A stretch of DNA of 5,569 nucleotides from JARROD01 sp037384225 (GTDB lineage: Bacteria; Pseudomonadota; Gammaproteobacteria; Pseudomonadales; Cellvibrionaceae). The DNA lies in the NCBI GenBank assembly GCA_037384225.1, contig JARROD010000249.1, positions 1 through 5,569 of the forward strand, written 5' to 3'. Position numbers and translations under genes: made by a program. Positions 1 to 5,569 of the stretch are shown here, piece after piece (positions within the stretch are counted from its first letter, which is position 1; each line of letters begins with the position of its first letter). The notes under the pieces are model-generated. The model made no database searches, was not told the origin of the DNA, and saw only the letters and a program-made list of their open reading frames with translations.

Positions 1-668
1 ATCAGGGTACTGCCGAAACGGCTGATGGGCATATTGGTGATAGTCAGTAACTGATCGAACACGATACCGTACCGCTGCCCCAGATCCCGTTTGTAATCGG
101 CCTGCAACTGCTCCTGGGGTGGTGGCAGAAAGCTGCCATTCGGGTTGTACACCAGGTTAAGTGTCAGTTCGGGGCTGGAACCGTATCCCAGTGCGTTGAG
201 CCGCTGTAGCGCCTCGATGGAATCCCTATAAACGCCCTTGCCCCGCTGCTGGGTCACATTGTCTTCCAGATAACAGGGCAGCGAAGCGGTGACAGTCACC
301 CCCTGGGCGGCCAAAAACGCCGCCAAATCCTCCTGGCCGGGCTCCAGCAGAATGGTGAGATTACAGCGGTCGATCACCTCCACCCCCAGGCGCCGGGCCT
401 CGGTCACCAGGTAGCGGAAATGCGGATTCAACTCCGGCGCCCCGCCGGTGACATCCAGGCAGCGCAGCCCGTGGGTCTGCAGGAACTGCAGCAGCATCTC
501 GATCGTCTCCCGCGTCATCAGCTCCGTGCGCCGCGGGCCGGCGTTGACATGGCAATGGGTACAACTGAGATTGCAGAGGTAGCCCAGATTGGCCTGTAAC
601 ACCTCCAGTTTACGCCGGGTAATGGCGGGAAAATCGGTATTTTTAAGCAATTGTCGGGTATCGAGCAT
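1..668 (-). CDS. arsS: Arsenosugar biosynthesis radical SAM protein ArsS, N-terminal 222 residues (3' end outside window)
   Basis: Family knowledge: ArsS is a cytoplasmic radical SAM enzyme that adds the 5'-deoxyadenosyl group to dimethylated arsenic, a step towards arsenosugars; it usually works after the methyltransferase ArsM. Seen here: the cluster CNLSCTHC (C32, C36, C39; CxxxCxxC) that holds the 4Fe-4S cluster, preceded by LQANLGYL; LDVTGGAPELNPHFR (71-85), with GGAPE as the SAM-contacting GGE-type motif; then DRCNLT, ASLPCY, QRGKGVY, LNLVYNP and TNMPISRF, all in family order. The C-terminal Cys-rich DUF3641 part, where some members carry selenocysteine, lies beyond the left edge. The ATG at 668 is the first in frame after a TAA at 684-686; a weak GACGGA lies upstream of it. 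The gene is GC-rich and is transcribed away from the tRNA gene. No arsM or other arsenic gene is in the window. The family call is firm; substrate rests on family knowledge. Confidence 0.93.
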   Translation of the reverse strand, partial: MLDTRQLLKNTDFPAITRRKLEVLQANLGYLCNLSCTHCHVNAGPRRTELMTRETIEMLLQFLQTHGLRCLDVTGGAPELNPHFRYLVTEARRLGVEVIDRCNLTILLEPGQEDLAAFLAAQGVTVTASLPCYLEDNVTQQRGKGVYRDSIEALQRLNALGYGSSPELTLNLVYNPNGSFLPPPQEQLQADYKRDLGQRYGIVFDQLLTITNMPISRFGSTL

Positions 669-775
669 GGTGCGAAATCCGTCATCGATTCGAGGTTAGT
701 GACCGGGCAAAATAACACTGACGGAAGATAGCTTCCAGCACTCCTCTCAAGCCTTGAGGATTTGCCCCGCGTTGT

Positions 776-804
776 TTGAGAGTTGCGACGAACTCTTGTA
801 TCAT
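776..804 (+). promoter_or_regulatory. Sigma-70 promoter of the tRNA-Arg gene with GC-rich discriminator
   Basis: The -35 TTGAGA (776-781) and the -10 TATCAT (799-804) are separated by exactly 17 bp. The -10 is followed by CCGCGG (805-810), a GC-only discriminator of the kind found at stable-RNA promoters under stringent (ppGpp/DksA) control. Transcription would start near 811-812, about 10 bases before the mature tRNA, leaving a short leader for RNase P. The call is inferred from consensus, spacing and position. Confidence 0.6.
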
Positions 805-821
805 CCGCGGTTCACTGCCAG

Positions 822-897
822 GCCCTCGTAGCATAATGGATAATGCAGACCCCTCCTAAGGGTAAGATTGCAGGTTCGACTCCTGCCGAGGGCGCCA
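822..897 (+). tRNA. tRNA-Arg (anticodon CCT), reads AGG
   Basis: A complete 76-base cloverleaf with encoded CCA. The acceptor stem GCCCTCG (822-828) pairs with CGAGGGC, followed by discriminator G894 and CCA (895-897). The D stem is GCAT/ATGC. The anticodon loop is CTCCTAA with CCT at 855-857. The variable loop has five bases. The T arm is GCAGG-TTCGACT-CCTGC. The anticodon loop and T arm closely resemble E. coli tRNA-Arg(CCU), argW. One oddity is that the outermost pair of the anticodon stem (G848/A864) is a mismatch. The gene stands alone with its own promoter. tRNA genes are common integration sites for mobile elements, but no second copy of its 3' end is seen in this window. Confidence 0.97.
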
Positions 898-912
898 TTT
901 TGCTCTCCCTAG

Positions 913-944
913 GGTTTTCGGGGGTAAGCAGATACCCCCAAACC
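913..944. other. Strong hairpin just downstream of the tRNA
   Basis: GGTTT (913-917) pairs with AAACC (940-944) and GGGGGTA (920-926) pairs with TACCCCC (933-939), with a two-base bulge (918-919) and a six-base loop. This gives 12 bp in total. It begins 16 bases after the tRNA CCA and is preceded by an overlapping palindrome CCCTAGGG (907-914). There is no T-run on either side, so it is not a standard intrinsic terminator. It may act in 3' processing of the tRNA precursor or protect RNA ends. From 945 to 1033 I see no gene or recognisable site apart from a spaced CCCCGT/ACGGGG pair (954-959, 990-995). Confidence 0.55.
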
Positions 945-1033
945 TTCGGAAAGCCCCGTACTGAAAATCCGTCGACACTAGCGTTTAGAACGGGGACTGG
1001 ATTCAACTGCACAGATCGCTGGTGTACTTGCAC

Positions 1034-1057
1034 AAAAAAGGCGCTTCACGCGCCTTT
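1034..1057. terminator. Intrinsic terminator, strong for the minus-strand gene and probably bidirectional
   Basis: The stem AAAGGCGC (1037-1044) pairs perfectly with GCGCCTTT (1050-1057) around the loop TTCAC. Read on the minus strand it is followed by a run of six T (complement of 1034-1039), and it begins 21 bases after the stop codon of the secreted-protein gene that ends at 1079, so it fits that gene's terminator. On the plus strand the tail is TTTAATT, weaker but usable for tRNA transcripts coming from the other side. Confidence 0.8.
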
Positions 1058-1078
1058 AATTCCATCTGACTACACTTC

Positions 1079-4018
1079 TTATTTTGGTACACGAGTGCGA
1101 TGAGCAAGGTTGATACCCAGAAGCAGCGCGAGCAATAAATAATTCAAACTGCCGCCGCCGGAACTCGAACTTGCAACTACACCATCGCCCTTATCATACT
1201 GGCCGGTAAACAGGGATGAGGTAAGATCTGAACGTTGACCCTGCTCCTCGAAACGCACAATGCCAACATCCTCGGCAAACCAGATGTCCACTTGGTAATA
1301 CACCACAACTTCCTGTCCATCAATGTTTGTACTCGCACGAAAATATATAGCGCAATGCAGGGTTTCGTATTCGCCGGCCTCTACCGCTATCACCTCACTG
1401 CCATAGTAAGCGGTTGTTGCGGACCAACTCAAAGCTTTGTTGCCGTAGGTGGGCTCTATGTTGACTTCACCAGTGCCTGAGGAATTGCCGTCTATTAATA
1501 GTGGTATGGCCTGATCGCTTCTGATATCCACATCGAACGTGCCGTAACCGGTTTCCAGGTTGTCAAGATTGATACCGTAAAATTGAATCTGTTGGCCACT
1601 CGCTTTGAGATACAACTTGTTTCCGGATGGAAATACAATCGGAGTTATCGACACGGCGCCGATACTTATCGCGTTGCCAACGGTTGTCGCCTTGGATCCG
1701 AAGCTGGAGTAATACCAATTATTCCCTGCAATTAACGGCAGAAAATCATCGGCGACGATGGAAGAGCGTGTCGAGTCATGGGGATAAGCATCGGAACTGT
1801 CTTCGACGCCGTCGTTATCATCGTCGGTATCGGCGTTGTCACCGATACCGTCTTCATCGGTATCTGACCATTCGGTGCTGTCAAGCGGGAATATGTCTTC
1901 CAAGTCGGCGATACCGTCGTTGTCGTCATCCGTATCGGCGGTGTTTCCGGTACCGTCATTATCGGAATCCTCGGACTCTGTCGGGTCTTTGGGGAAGGCG
2001 TCGAGATTATCCACTATCTCGTCATTATCATCATCGTCATCAGCGTTGTCACCGATATTATCACCATCCGTATCCAGCCATTCACTGCTGTTGAACGGGA
2101 ATGCGTCTATCGTATCGGCATACCCGTCGTTGTCGTCATCCGTATCACTGTTGTCACCGACTAGATCATGGTCAAAATCGCTCCACTCATCGGCATCATT
2201 TGGCAGGGCGTCTTCCCCATCAGCGTAATTATCGCCATCGAAATCTCGTGGGTTATAACTGAGTTTGGTGAATTGTGGCACTTCGTCCACCTGCGTAAGC
2301 AGTAGCAGTGTATTGGTCCGCGGGAGCGGGATAAGCGCGAGCGGAGTCGCCATCGTTTCGTAGTTTTCTAAATCATCCCGCTGGTAATCCGGCCGCCAGC
2401 GCTCGATCAGGCTTCCGGTATTGCTATCAATGCCCCTGAGCGTAAAAACATTACCGTGTAACCAGGTTAAATCCTGGTAGTAGATAGTGTCACCCAGATA
2501 AGCCTGCTCGGTCATTGTTTCCGCATCCACCACGCGACCCGTTCGAAGCGCTATAAAGGAACCCGTTTCAGAAACGCGGATCGGGTAGCTCCAGCCTATG
2601 CTATTGTGATAAGGACTATCCCGGTCTGGGCCAAGCTCACCCGAAGCTTGGTCCAGGCTTTGATAATGAAGATCGGCTGGACTATAACCACTGATGTAGT
2701 ATATGCGACTTAAAACGTCGCTCCAGGCAAATGCCGAAGTCGGGTACTGTAGATCACGGGAATACTTTTCCAGTCCGTCCCGGTCGTAAGTCCGAAAGGT
2801 TTGCGATCCGCTCACCACCAGATAGTCCCCGGCGGCTACGCTTGCATCGACCCTCGTAGGCACCTGCGCAAACTCAGACTCCAATCCGGTTTCCAGGTCC
2901 ACATAGTTTATCACGCCTTTGGCGTAGATTAGATATATTCGTTCTTGCTCCGCGGAATATGCCATTTTTTGAGGGGCGGCGGCTAAAGAAATGGAATCGA
3001 GATAACGTTCTTGCGAGACCGACCAGCGGAAAATATTTAAATGCGATCGGCTCAACAGATAGAGTGTATCCCCGTTGTCATCGAGTGCGGTGGCATCCGG
3101 CGTATAGGCCAGGCCGGACGGGTCAATAGGGGCTGAGGGATTCGCCGGGTCGAGTTCGTTTATCGCAACAATTTCTATAGAGTCGAGTGTATTCGGAAAA
3201 GCAAAAACTTTATCATTGTAAATCGCGATTTTTTTCGGAGAGGTCAAGCCGAGTTCATAGGAGCCTGTCTCCACGATCGCTTTATTATAGGAATAGAGAC
3301 TTTGGCCACGTAAAACGATGGGTAACTCGTTCCAAAATTTCAAATCGGCAAATCCGCCTCCCAGACTGTTACTGTATGTGAGATCCACGGCATTGTATAT
3401 TGTGCCCGAGTTATCCGCTACGCGATTGCCGGGGAACATATAACAGACACTGCCACCGGGGTAATCACCATGATAAGGACTCTCAAATGAGCCATTGAGG
3501 CTCCCGCTGGCGTCAACATCCAAGCGATAAATATCAGATGGAGAAATACCGGAACTTCGTAAAAATATGGCGCTTTGTTCAGTGGAAGTGGTTATTTTTG
3601 CCGAGGAATACCAAAGGTCGATTTCGTCAATAAACTCGCCTGTGTCTATGTCGACTGATTGTATATAATTGCGGCTGGCGAGATAGAGAATGTTACCCAT
3701 CGATTCTATATCGTCCACAGATTTCGATGTCGTTCGAAAATCCACCGCGTTATTCCCGTCCAGATCCATTTTCTGGATGCTGGTACCGTAGCTGACAAAC
3801 AACGCAGAATCATCTACGTGAAACCCTTTCGGTGCGGCATCCAGCTCGATCGGACTCAAATAGATCTCCTGAGACAAGGAGTATCGTTTCAACTGTGTTG
3901 ATTCGACCTCAATGAAATAAACGATATCATCGAATGATTTAGCATCCTTAATCTCTGCGTGTGCCGATGTGGTAGTGAGTGCTAGAAAAAACAAAGCCAG
4001 CCATATTGGCGCTCTCAT
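1079..4018 (-). CDS. Secreted two-part beta-propeller-like protein with thrombospondin type 3 repeats and GlyGly-CTERM-like tail
   Basis: A 979-residue exported protein; I do not recognise it as a named protein. Order seen: Sec signal peptide (1-21, hydrophobic core WLALFFLAL, likely cut after AHA); two homologous halves (about 28-290 and 315-580) rich in short beta-strands, such as YRLDVD and NYVDLETG, that look like beta-propeller blades; five Asp-rich calcium-binding repeats (592-751); a beta-rich domain (about 757-935); and a tail SSSSGGGS, hydrophobic 958-971, then basic R974, R976, K979. The tail matches the three-part GlyGly-CTERM signal that rhombosortase cleaves in type II-secreting gammaproteobacteria, so release to the surface or medium is likely. 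A surface adhesin or polymer-binding role is possible but unproven; no catalytic motif is evident. The ATG at 4018 is chosen because the signal peptide starts there and AGGGA lies six bases upstream. It appears to be transcribed alone and ends before a strong terminator. Confidence 0.9.
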   Translation of the reverse strand: MRAPIWLALFFLALTTTSAHAEIKDAKSFDDIVYFIEVESTQLKRYSLSQEIYLSPIELDAAPKGFHVDDSALFVSYGTSIQKMDLDGNNAVDFRTTSKSVDDIESMGNILYLASRNYIQSVDIDTGEFIDEIDLWYSSAKITTSTEQSAIFLRSSGISPSDIYRLDVDASGSLNGSFESPYHGDYPGGSVCYMFPGNRVADNSGTIYNAVDLTYSNSLGGGFADLKFWNELPIVLRGQSLYSYNKAIVETGSYELGLTSPKKIAIYNDKVFAFPNTLDSIEIVAINELDPANPSAPIDPSGLAYTPDATALDDNGDTLYLLSRSHLNIFRWSVSQERYLDSISLAAAPQKMAYSAEQERIYLIYAKGVINYVDLETGLESEFAQVPTRVDASVAAGDYLVVSGSQTFRTYDRDGLEKYSRDLQYPTSAFAWSDVLSRIYYISGYSPADLHYQSLDQASGELGPDRDSPYHNSIGWSYPIRVSETGSFIALRTGRVVDAETMTEQAYLGDTIYYQDLTWLHGNVFTLRGIDSNTGSLIERWRPDYQRDDLENYETMATPLALIPLPRTNTLLLLTQVDEVPQFTKLSYNPRDFDGDNYADGEDALPNDADEWSDFDHDLVGDNSDTDDDNDGYADTIDAFPFNSSEWLDTDGDNIGDNADDDDDNDEIVDNLDAFPKDPTESEDSDNDGTGNTADTDDDNDGIADLEDIFPLDSTEWSDTDEDGIGDNADTDDDNDGVEDSSDAYPHDSTRSSIVADDFLPLIAGNNWYYSSFGSKATTVGNAISIGAVSITPIVFPSGNKLYLKASGQQIQFYGINLDNLETGYGTFDVDIRSDQAIPLLIDGNSSGTGEVNIEPTYGNKALSWSATTAYYGSEVIAVEAGEYETLHCAIYFRASTNIDGQEVVVYYQVDIWFAEDVGIVRFEEQGQRSDLTSSLFTGQYDKGDGVVASSSSGGGSLNYLLLALLLGINLAHRTRVPK
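1766..2245 (-). repeat. Five thrombospondin type 3-like calcium-binding repeats inside the secreted protein
   Basis: Residues 592-751 hold Asp/Asn-rich units. The four complete units start at D614, D649, D684 and D719, an exact period of 35 residues (105 bases); the first unit (592-613) is shorter. Each complete unit follows the plan DxDxDxxGDNxD, then a DDDNDG-type loop (DDDNDE in one unit), then a short helix-like stretch ending in a DAFP-like motif (DAFP, DIFP or DAYP). This is the pattern of thrombospondin type 3 and OmpA/TSP3-like calcium loops in bacterial surface proteins, which usually serve as a rigid, calcium-stiffened spacer. The DNA periodicity produces two long antisense open frames (1627-2094 and 1836-2228) that are not genes. 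Confidence 0.9.
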
Positions 4019-4024
4019 ATCAAT

Positions 4025-4029
4025 TCCCT
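4025..4029 (-). promoter_or_regulatory. Ribosome binding site of the secreted-protein gene
   Basis: The minus strand reads AGGGA here, six bases before the ATG at 4016-4018. It supports the chosen start, which also begins the signal peptide. Confidence 0.65.
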
Positions 4030-4052
4030 ATCAATTGTTTTATGCTTTTTCA

Positions 4053-4071
4053 ACCGGGATGAAGACCCGGT
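4053..4071 (-). other. Hairpin in the presumed 5' leader of the secreted-protein gene
   Basis: ACCGGG (4053-4058) pairs with CCCGGT (4066-4071) around a seven-base loop. It sits 35-53 bases before the ATG at 4018. There is no T-run after it on the minus strand, so it is more likely an RNA structure of the leader than a terminator. Function unknown. Confidence 0.4.
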
Positions 4072-4080
4072 CAGTCTGAA

Positions 4081-4105
4081 TTGACACACAAAATCTTGTT
4101 GTCAA
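4081..4105. promoter_or_regulatory. Near-perfect dyad TTGACA...TGTCAA upstream of the secreted-protein gene
   Basis: TTGACA (4081-4086) and TGTCAA (4100-4105) are inverted copies; ACAA (4088-4091) and TTGT (4096-4099) extend them, leaving one bulged C (4087) and the loop AATC. The result is a 10-bp stem. Each arm is also a consensus -35 hexamer, one per strand, but I could not find a good -10 at 16-18 bp for either. It could be an operator for a dimeric regulator or an RNA hairpin in the leader. Confidence 0.4.
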
Positions 4106-4193
4106 CGATGAAGGAGGTATCAGTTTGGTATCCATTGGTTTCCTTTCCTGCCTGCAGGCCCGCATCTCAGTGCCGGACTTTAACTTGACCCTA

Positions 4194-4250
4194 TAGTTGG
4201 GTAAGTGAAATTTAGTTGAGTAAGTGAAATTTAGTTGAGTAAGTGAAATT
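4194..4250. repeat. Three tandem 19-bp direct repeats
   Basis: TAGTTGAGTAAGTGAAATT occurs perfectly at 4213-4231 and 4232-4250, and with one change (G for A at the seventh base) at 4194-4212. A decayed start of a fourth unit (TTGAGGAA) follows. The array is head to tail without spacers and borders an AT-rich stretch (4251-4300) containing a small ATTAAAA/TTTTAAT hairpin (4261-4279). It lies about 175-235 bases upstream of the secreted-protein ATG and downstream of the Roco gene. Candidate roles are tandem binding sites for a regulator, an iteron-like array, or the end of a mobile element. No replication gene or transposase is present to decide. Confidence 0.85.
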
Positions 4251-4365
4251 TTGAGGAAATATTAAAACCAATTTTTAATTATATGTCCACTAAAATGTAG
4301 GTTGCGCAAAAAGTGAGCTTATTGGGTGAGGCTGTCCGCTTATCGTCGTTTGGTTAGCCCGGCAC

Positions 4366-4404
4366 GTAGCCGCACAAATTAAAGGGCATACACCCTTTGG
4401 CTAC
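4366..4404 (-). other. Two-tier hairpin downstream of the Roco gene, possible weak terminator
   Basis: The outer stem GTAGCC (4366-4371) pairs with GGCTAC (4399-4404). The inner stem AAAGGG (4381-4386) pairs with CCCTTT (4393-4398) around the loop CATACA. All nine unpaired bases (4372-4380) are on one side. On the minus strand the inner stem is followed by TTTAATTTG, so it could end Roco transcripts, about 95 bases after the stop codon. The one-sided bulge is unusual for a terminator. The rest of 4300-4493 shows no gene. Confidence 0.4.
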
Positions 4405-4493
4405 CTACAAATACCCACCTATTCTGGAATATTGGCTCGTGTTTACCGCCAAACTTCCTATTTTTCTTCCTTTAAAAATGTCTTTGGTACCTG

Positions 4494-5569
4494 TTACTGC
4501 ATTAACCAATCAGCTATCTTATTGTATTGTTGAGCTAGATCTTGCGCGATACTCACGCCTTTATCGACGCCTTTTAATGCCTTGTTTAGGCGCGATTTAT
4601 CATCCGCTAATTCGTTTAGAATTCGTTCTACAGGCTTCAAAGCCCCACTCTTAATAATTTTCTTTTTGTCTGTCTCTTCTTCAATTTTTTCGAGAAATAA
4701 GCTAGCTTCTTCTATAGTTTTTACTTCCTCTGAATTACCAGTTCCTTTAATTTGCTCAACCAGGTCGTTGAGTGAGCCCTGCAACCCTAAATTCATAGCG
4801 CCTATGTTAAACTGAATATCCTGCTGCTCTCCAATAAATGCATATGCACCAGACTGAAGATTTATATTATATTGTTTTGCTGGTTCAGCCATGTCTAAAT
4901 TTTGACGAGATTTTACATCATAAAACAGGCGCCCTTCTCTGGCATGGATACCGATTTCTTCTTCAGTTAACCACAACTCTTTTTCCCTGCCTTCGATTTG
5001 TGCACGAAAACCAAATTCTTCATAAAAAATTCGGTATTCCGCTTCAGCCAATTTGTTTTTGTAAGAAGTAAAAATATCCACTATGTAATTGCGCAACTCG
5101 CTAAGAAAATGAGTTTTTTTACCATTTTTTACAGACACTTCCAATCGAAGTTTATCTTGCCGCACCACAGCTATCGCAGCACTGCTATCTTCCAAAATAA
5201 CACCGTACCGCCACGCGTCTTTGGTATCCCGAATATACCTATGCGATTTGACAATAAATCGCGAAATAATATCTTTAGGCAATGCGGTATCCGAACGGTA
5301 TCTTAGCAAAAGAGATTCACCAACAGGAAAACTGGGTAATTCCGCAGGCTGATCATCATCCAGCAAATGAGGGATTACCAATTCCCGTGAAGGCGCAATC
5401 TCATAAGCCAACTCATATTGCAACAACAATCTAAATAAAAACAAATCTTGTTTTTTTGGAAATCGCTGTCGCTTTTCTTTAAAAACACTGTCAAACTCTG
5501 AAATGGAAACTCTGTACCTATCGCTATTATTGGCCCAATTGATGATTGTATATATCCCTTCGGTAATCC
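4494..5569 (-). CDS. Roco-family protein, C-terminal 357 residues: COR domain plus coiled-coil tail (5' end outside window)
   Basis: The frame is open from the right edge to the TAA at 4494-4496. Numbering from the first full codon (5567): residues 1 to about 170 match the COR (C-terminal of Roc) domain of bacterial Roco proteins, with ITEGIY (1-6), a FLFRLLLQYELAYEI helix, LVIPHLL (63-69), LPKDIISRFIV (96-106) and AWRYGV (118-123). Known of the family: COR follows a Roc GTPase and mediates dimerisation, often with leucine-rich repeats before it; both would lie upstream, outside the window. After COR come a short beta-like linker, a Gly/Asn-containing stretch QYNINLQSGAYAFIGEQ (232-248), a charged probable coiled coil (279-305) and a helical tail ending in AQQYNKIADWLMQ. 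No kinase domain follows COR, unlike LRRK2. A TTG at 5444 could be mistaken for a start but lies inside the COR domain. The gene is AT-rich compared with arsS. Signalling or defence roles are inference only. Confidence 0.85.
   Translation of the reverse strand, partial: ITEGIYTIINWANNSDRYRVSISEFDSVFKEKRQRFPKKQDLFLFRLLLQYELAYEIAPSRELVIPHLLDDDQPAELPSFPVGESLLLRYRSDTALPKDIISRFIVKSHRYIRDTKDAWRYGVILEDSSAAIAVVRQDKLRLEVSVKNGKKTHFLSELRNYIVDIFTSYKNKLAEAEYRIFYEEFGFRAQIEGREKELWLTEEEIGIHAREGRLFYDVKSRQNLDMAEPAKQYNINLQSGAYAFIGEQQDIQFNIGAMNLGLQGSLNDLVEQIKGTGNSEEVKTIEEASLFLEKIEEETDKKKIIKSGALKPVERILNELADDKSRLNKALKGVDKGVSIAQDLAQQYNKIADWLMQ

Noticed and set aside
361..718. Minus-strand frames of 66-67 residues at 361-564 and 518-718
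   Set aside because: They overlap arsS in other frames, while the arsS frame carries the full set of family motifs.
812..1033. 73-residue minus-strand frame ending in ...GVCIIHYATRAWQ
   Set aside because: It is antisense across the tRNA-Arg gene; its C-terminal part is just the reverse translation of the tRNA, a familiar annotation artefact.
843..1103. 86-residue plus-strand frame
   Set aside because: It begins inside the tRNA anticodon arm and runs through the terminator into the end of the secreted-protein gene; no family resemblance and no ribosome binding site.
1627..2228. Two long plus-strand frames (155 and 130 residues) rich in Arg/His/Tyr or Ser
   Set aside because: They are antisense shadows of the Asp-rich calcium repeats; the 105-base periodicity of the real gene keeps stops away.
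4194..4300. Plasmid-type replication origin
   Set aside because: Iteron-like repeats and AT-rich DNA are present, but there is no Rep gene or clear DnaA box, and the setting (tRNA, arsS) looks chromosomal.
4397..4654. 85-residue plus-strand frame
   Set aside because: Most of it is antisense to the end of the Roco gene, and it starts inside the hairpin; no ribosome binding site or recognisable product.
5442..5444. TTG as the start of the right-hand gene
   Set aside because: The frame stays open for 41 more codons to the window edge, and those codons encode the beginning of the COR domain (ITEGIY...), so translation must start further upstream, outside the window.
1..5569. CRISPR array, insertion sequence or transposase
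   Set aside because: The only DNA-level short repeats are the three spacerless 19-bp units, and no transposase-like frame or terminal inverted repeat pair was found.

Overview
The window reads as chromosomal DNA of a gammaproteobacterium. The tRNA-Arg(CCT) is close to the E. coli type and has its CCA encoded. The large secreted protein ends in a GlyGly-CTERM-like sorting tail, a feature of marine and environmental gammaproteobacteria. No species can be named from the sequence alone.

Layout from left to right. (1) Bases 1-668, minus strand: the N-terminal 222 residues of the radical SAM enzyme ArsS (arsenosugar biosynthesis), cut by the left window edge. (2) Bases 776-897, plus strand: a stable-RNA type promoter and a complete tRNA-Arg(CCT). 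(3) Bases 898-1078: a strong hairpin just after the tRNA, then about 90 bases with nothing recognisable, then a terminator that serves the minus-strand gene and probably also the tRNA. (4) Bases 1079-4018, minus strand: a 979-residue exported protein. It has a signal peptide, two homologous halves that look like beta-propellers, five thrombospondin type 3-like calcium-binding repeats, a beta-rich C-terminal domain and a GlyGly-CTERM-like tail. (5) Bases 4019-4493: a structured intergenic region with two hairpins in the presumed leader of the secreted-protein gene, three tandem 19-bp repeats, an AT-rich stretch and another hairpin. (6) Bases 4494-5569, minus strand: the C-terminal 357 residues of a Roco-family protein (COR domain plus an unusual tail). 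The gene continues past the right window edge.

The three protein genes do not form an evident pathway. Composition shifts along the window: the arsS end is GC-rich (40 of 60 bases in 361-420), while the Roco end is AT-rich (18 of 60 in 4681-4740, 21 of 60 in 5041-5100). With a tRNA gene between, this would fit accessory DNA on the right, but no integrase and no repeated tRNA end is visible, so an island is only a hypothesis. The items most worth following up are the C-terminal tail of the Roco protein, the 286-288 residue internal duplication in the secreted protein, and the repeat and hairpin cluster between the two genes.
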